The position numbers were made by a program, and so were the translations under genes. Shown one piece after another: positions 5,038 through 5,164 of a stretch of 5,164 nt of DNA. Every line of letters starts with the position of its first letter. Positions within the stretch are counted from its first letter, which is position 1. This DNA comes from Methylococcales bacterium (GTDB taxonomy: Bacteria > Pseudomonadota > Gammaproteobacteria > Methylococcales > Methylomonadaceae). The stretch is taken from positions 1-5,164 of the forward strand of contig SHZG01000172.1 in the NCBI GenBank assembly GCA_009692395.1, in the 5' to 3' direction. The notes beneath the pieces are model-generated. The model ran no database searches. It saw nothing but the letters and a program-made list of their open reading frames with translations, and was not told where the DNA came from.

Positions 5038-5164
5038 TTTGATTATTTTAAATTAGATGACATATTCAGCCGATTTCCGCCAAAAAGTATTGACGATTAA
5101 AGAACAAGAAGGGCTAACACAAGCGGAAGCGGCAGTGCGTTTTGGTGTTGGAGTGGCAAGTATA
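5035..5164 (+). mobile_element. Left end of an IS630-family insertion sequence, cut by window edge
   Basis: An AT-rich leader (5035-5056) precedes an IS630-type transposase start. The junction is placed after TA at 5033-5034, because IS630 elements insert at and duplicate TA, and because the coding stub ends there. The right end and the second TA copy are outside the window, so the boundary is inferred to within a few bases. Confidence 0.65.
5057..5164 (+). CDS. IS630-family transposase, N-terminal 36 residues, cut by window edge
   Basis: The open frame from ATG 5057 continues past the last base and encodes MTYSADFRQKVLTIKEQEG followed by LTQAEAAVRFGVGVASI. This is the typical N-terminal helix-turn-helix (winged-helix-like, COG3415 type) of IS630/Tc1-mariner transposases, which binds the element's terminal repeats. 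The opening MTYSxDFRxKVL and the AEAAxRFGVGxxSI recognition helix are characteristic. The DDE catalytic domain is outside the window. No Shine-Dalgarno is visible before the ATG, as is common in IS elements with low transposase expression. Some IS630 members make the full protein by frameshifting; that cannot be judged here. It is transcribed in the same direction as the broken operon. Confidence 0.85.
   Translation, partial: MTYSADFRQKVLTIKEQEGLTQAEAAVRFGVGVASI

Noticed and set aside
1..5164. CRISPR array, tRNA/rRNA gene, toxin-antitoxin pair or defence island
   Set aside because: No regularly spaced repeats, cloverleaf-like segments or paired small genes with recognisable toxin or antitoxin motifs were seen.

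Overview
The window reads as a moderately AT-rich gammaproteobacterial chromosome segment. An RpoS-type sigma factor fixes the class. The mix of IS1-family and IS630-family transposases, a Pam18-like membrane J protein and AT-biased codon use would fit a Beggiatoa/Thiotrichales-like sulfur bacterium. That genus-level guess is inference only.

Layout from left to right. (1) At 1-167 lies the 3' end of an IS1-family element, with the last 47 codons of its InsB-type transposase and a probable right terminal repeat. (2) A complete rpoS lies on the minus strand (209-1228), ending about 40 bp from the IS end. (3) A 560-bp AT-rich gap without a gene (1229-1787) holds the rpoS leader, several palindromes and a terminator-like hairpin. 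nlpD, the usual rpoS neighbour in many gammaproteobacteria, is not there. (4) A minus-strand, membrane-anchored J-domain protein follows (1788-2135), best started at a TTG codon with a well-placed Shine-Dalgarno. (5) Divergent from it is a two-gene molybdenum-cofactor operon, mobB (2230-2742) and moeA (2739-3983), joined by an ATGA overlap and followed by a perfect 11-bp hairpin. (6) A second non-coding stretch (4010-4337) may carry a promoter. (7) A damaged two-gene unit follows. Its first gene (4338-5006, 222 codons) has one in-frame amber codon at position 109. Its second gene, started by a strong Shine-Dalgarno at 5008, is cut after nine codons by (8) an IS630-family element whose transposase start runs off the right edge.

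MobB and MoeA both serve late molybdenum-cofactor synthesis: MoeA inserts molybdate into adenylylated molybdopterin, and MobB is a GTP-binding accessory of guanine-dinucleotide cofactor formation. RpoS is the general-stress/stationary-phase sigma factor. The J protein probably stimulates an Hsp70 at the inner membrane. These units share no obvious pathway.

I see no CRISPR array, tRNA, rRNA or clearly new defence system. The most noteworthy region is the right end, where an uncommon conserved gene pair appears to be decaying by a nonsense mutation plus an IS insertion. The long rpoS upstream region is the second.
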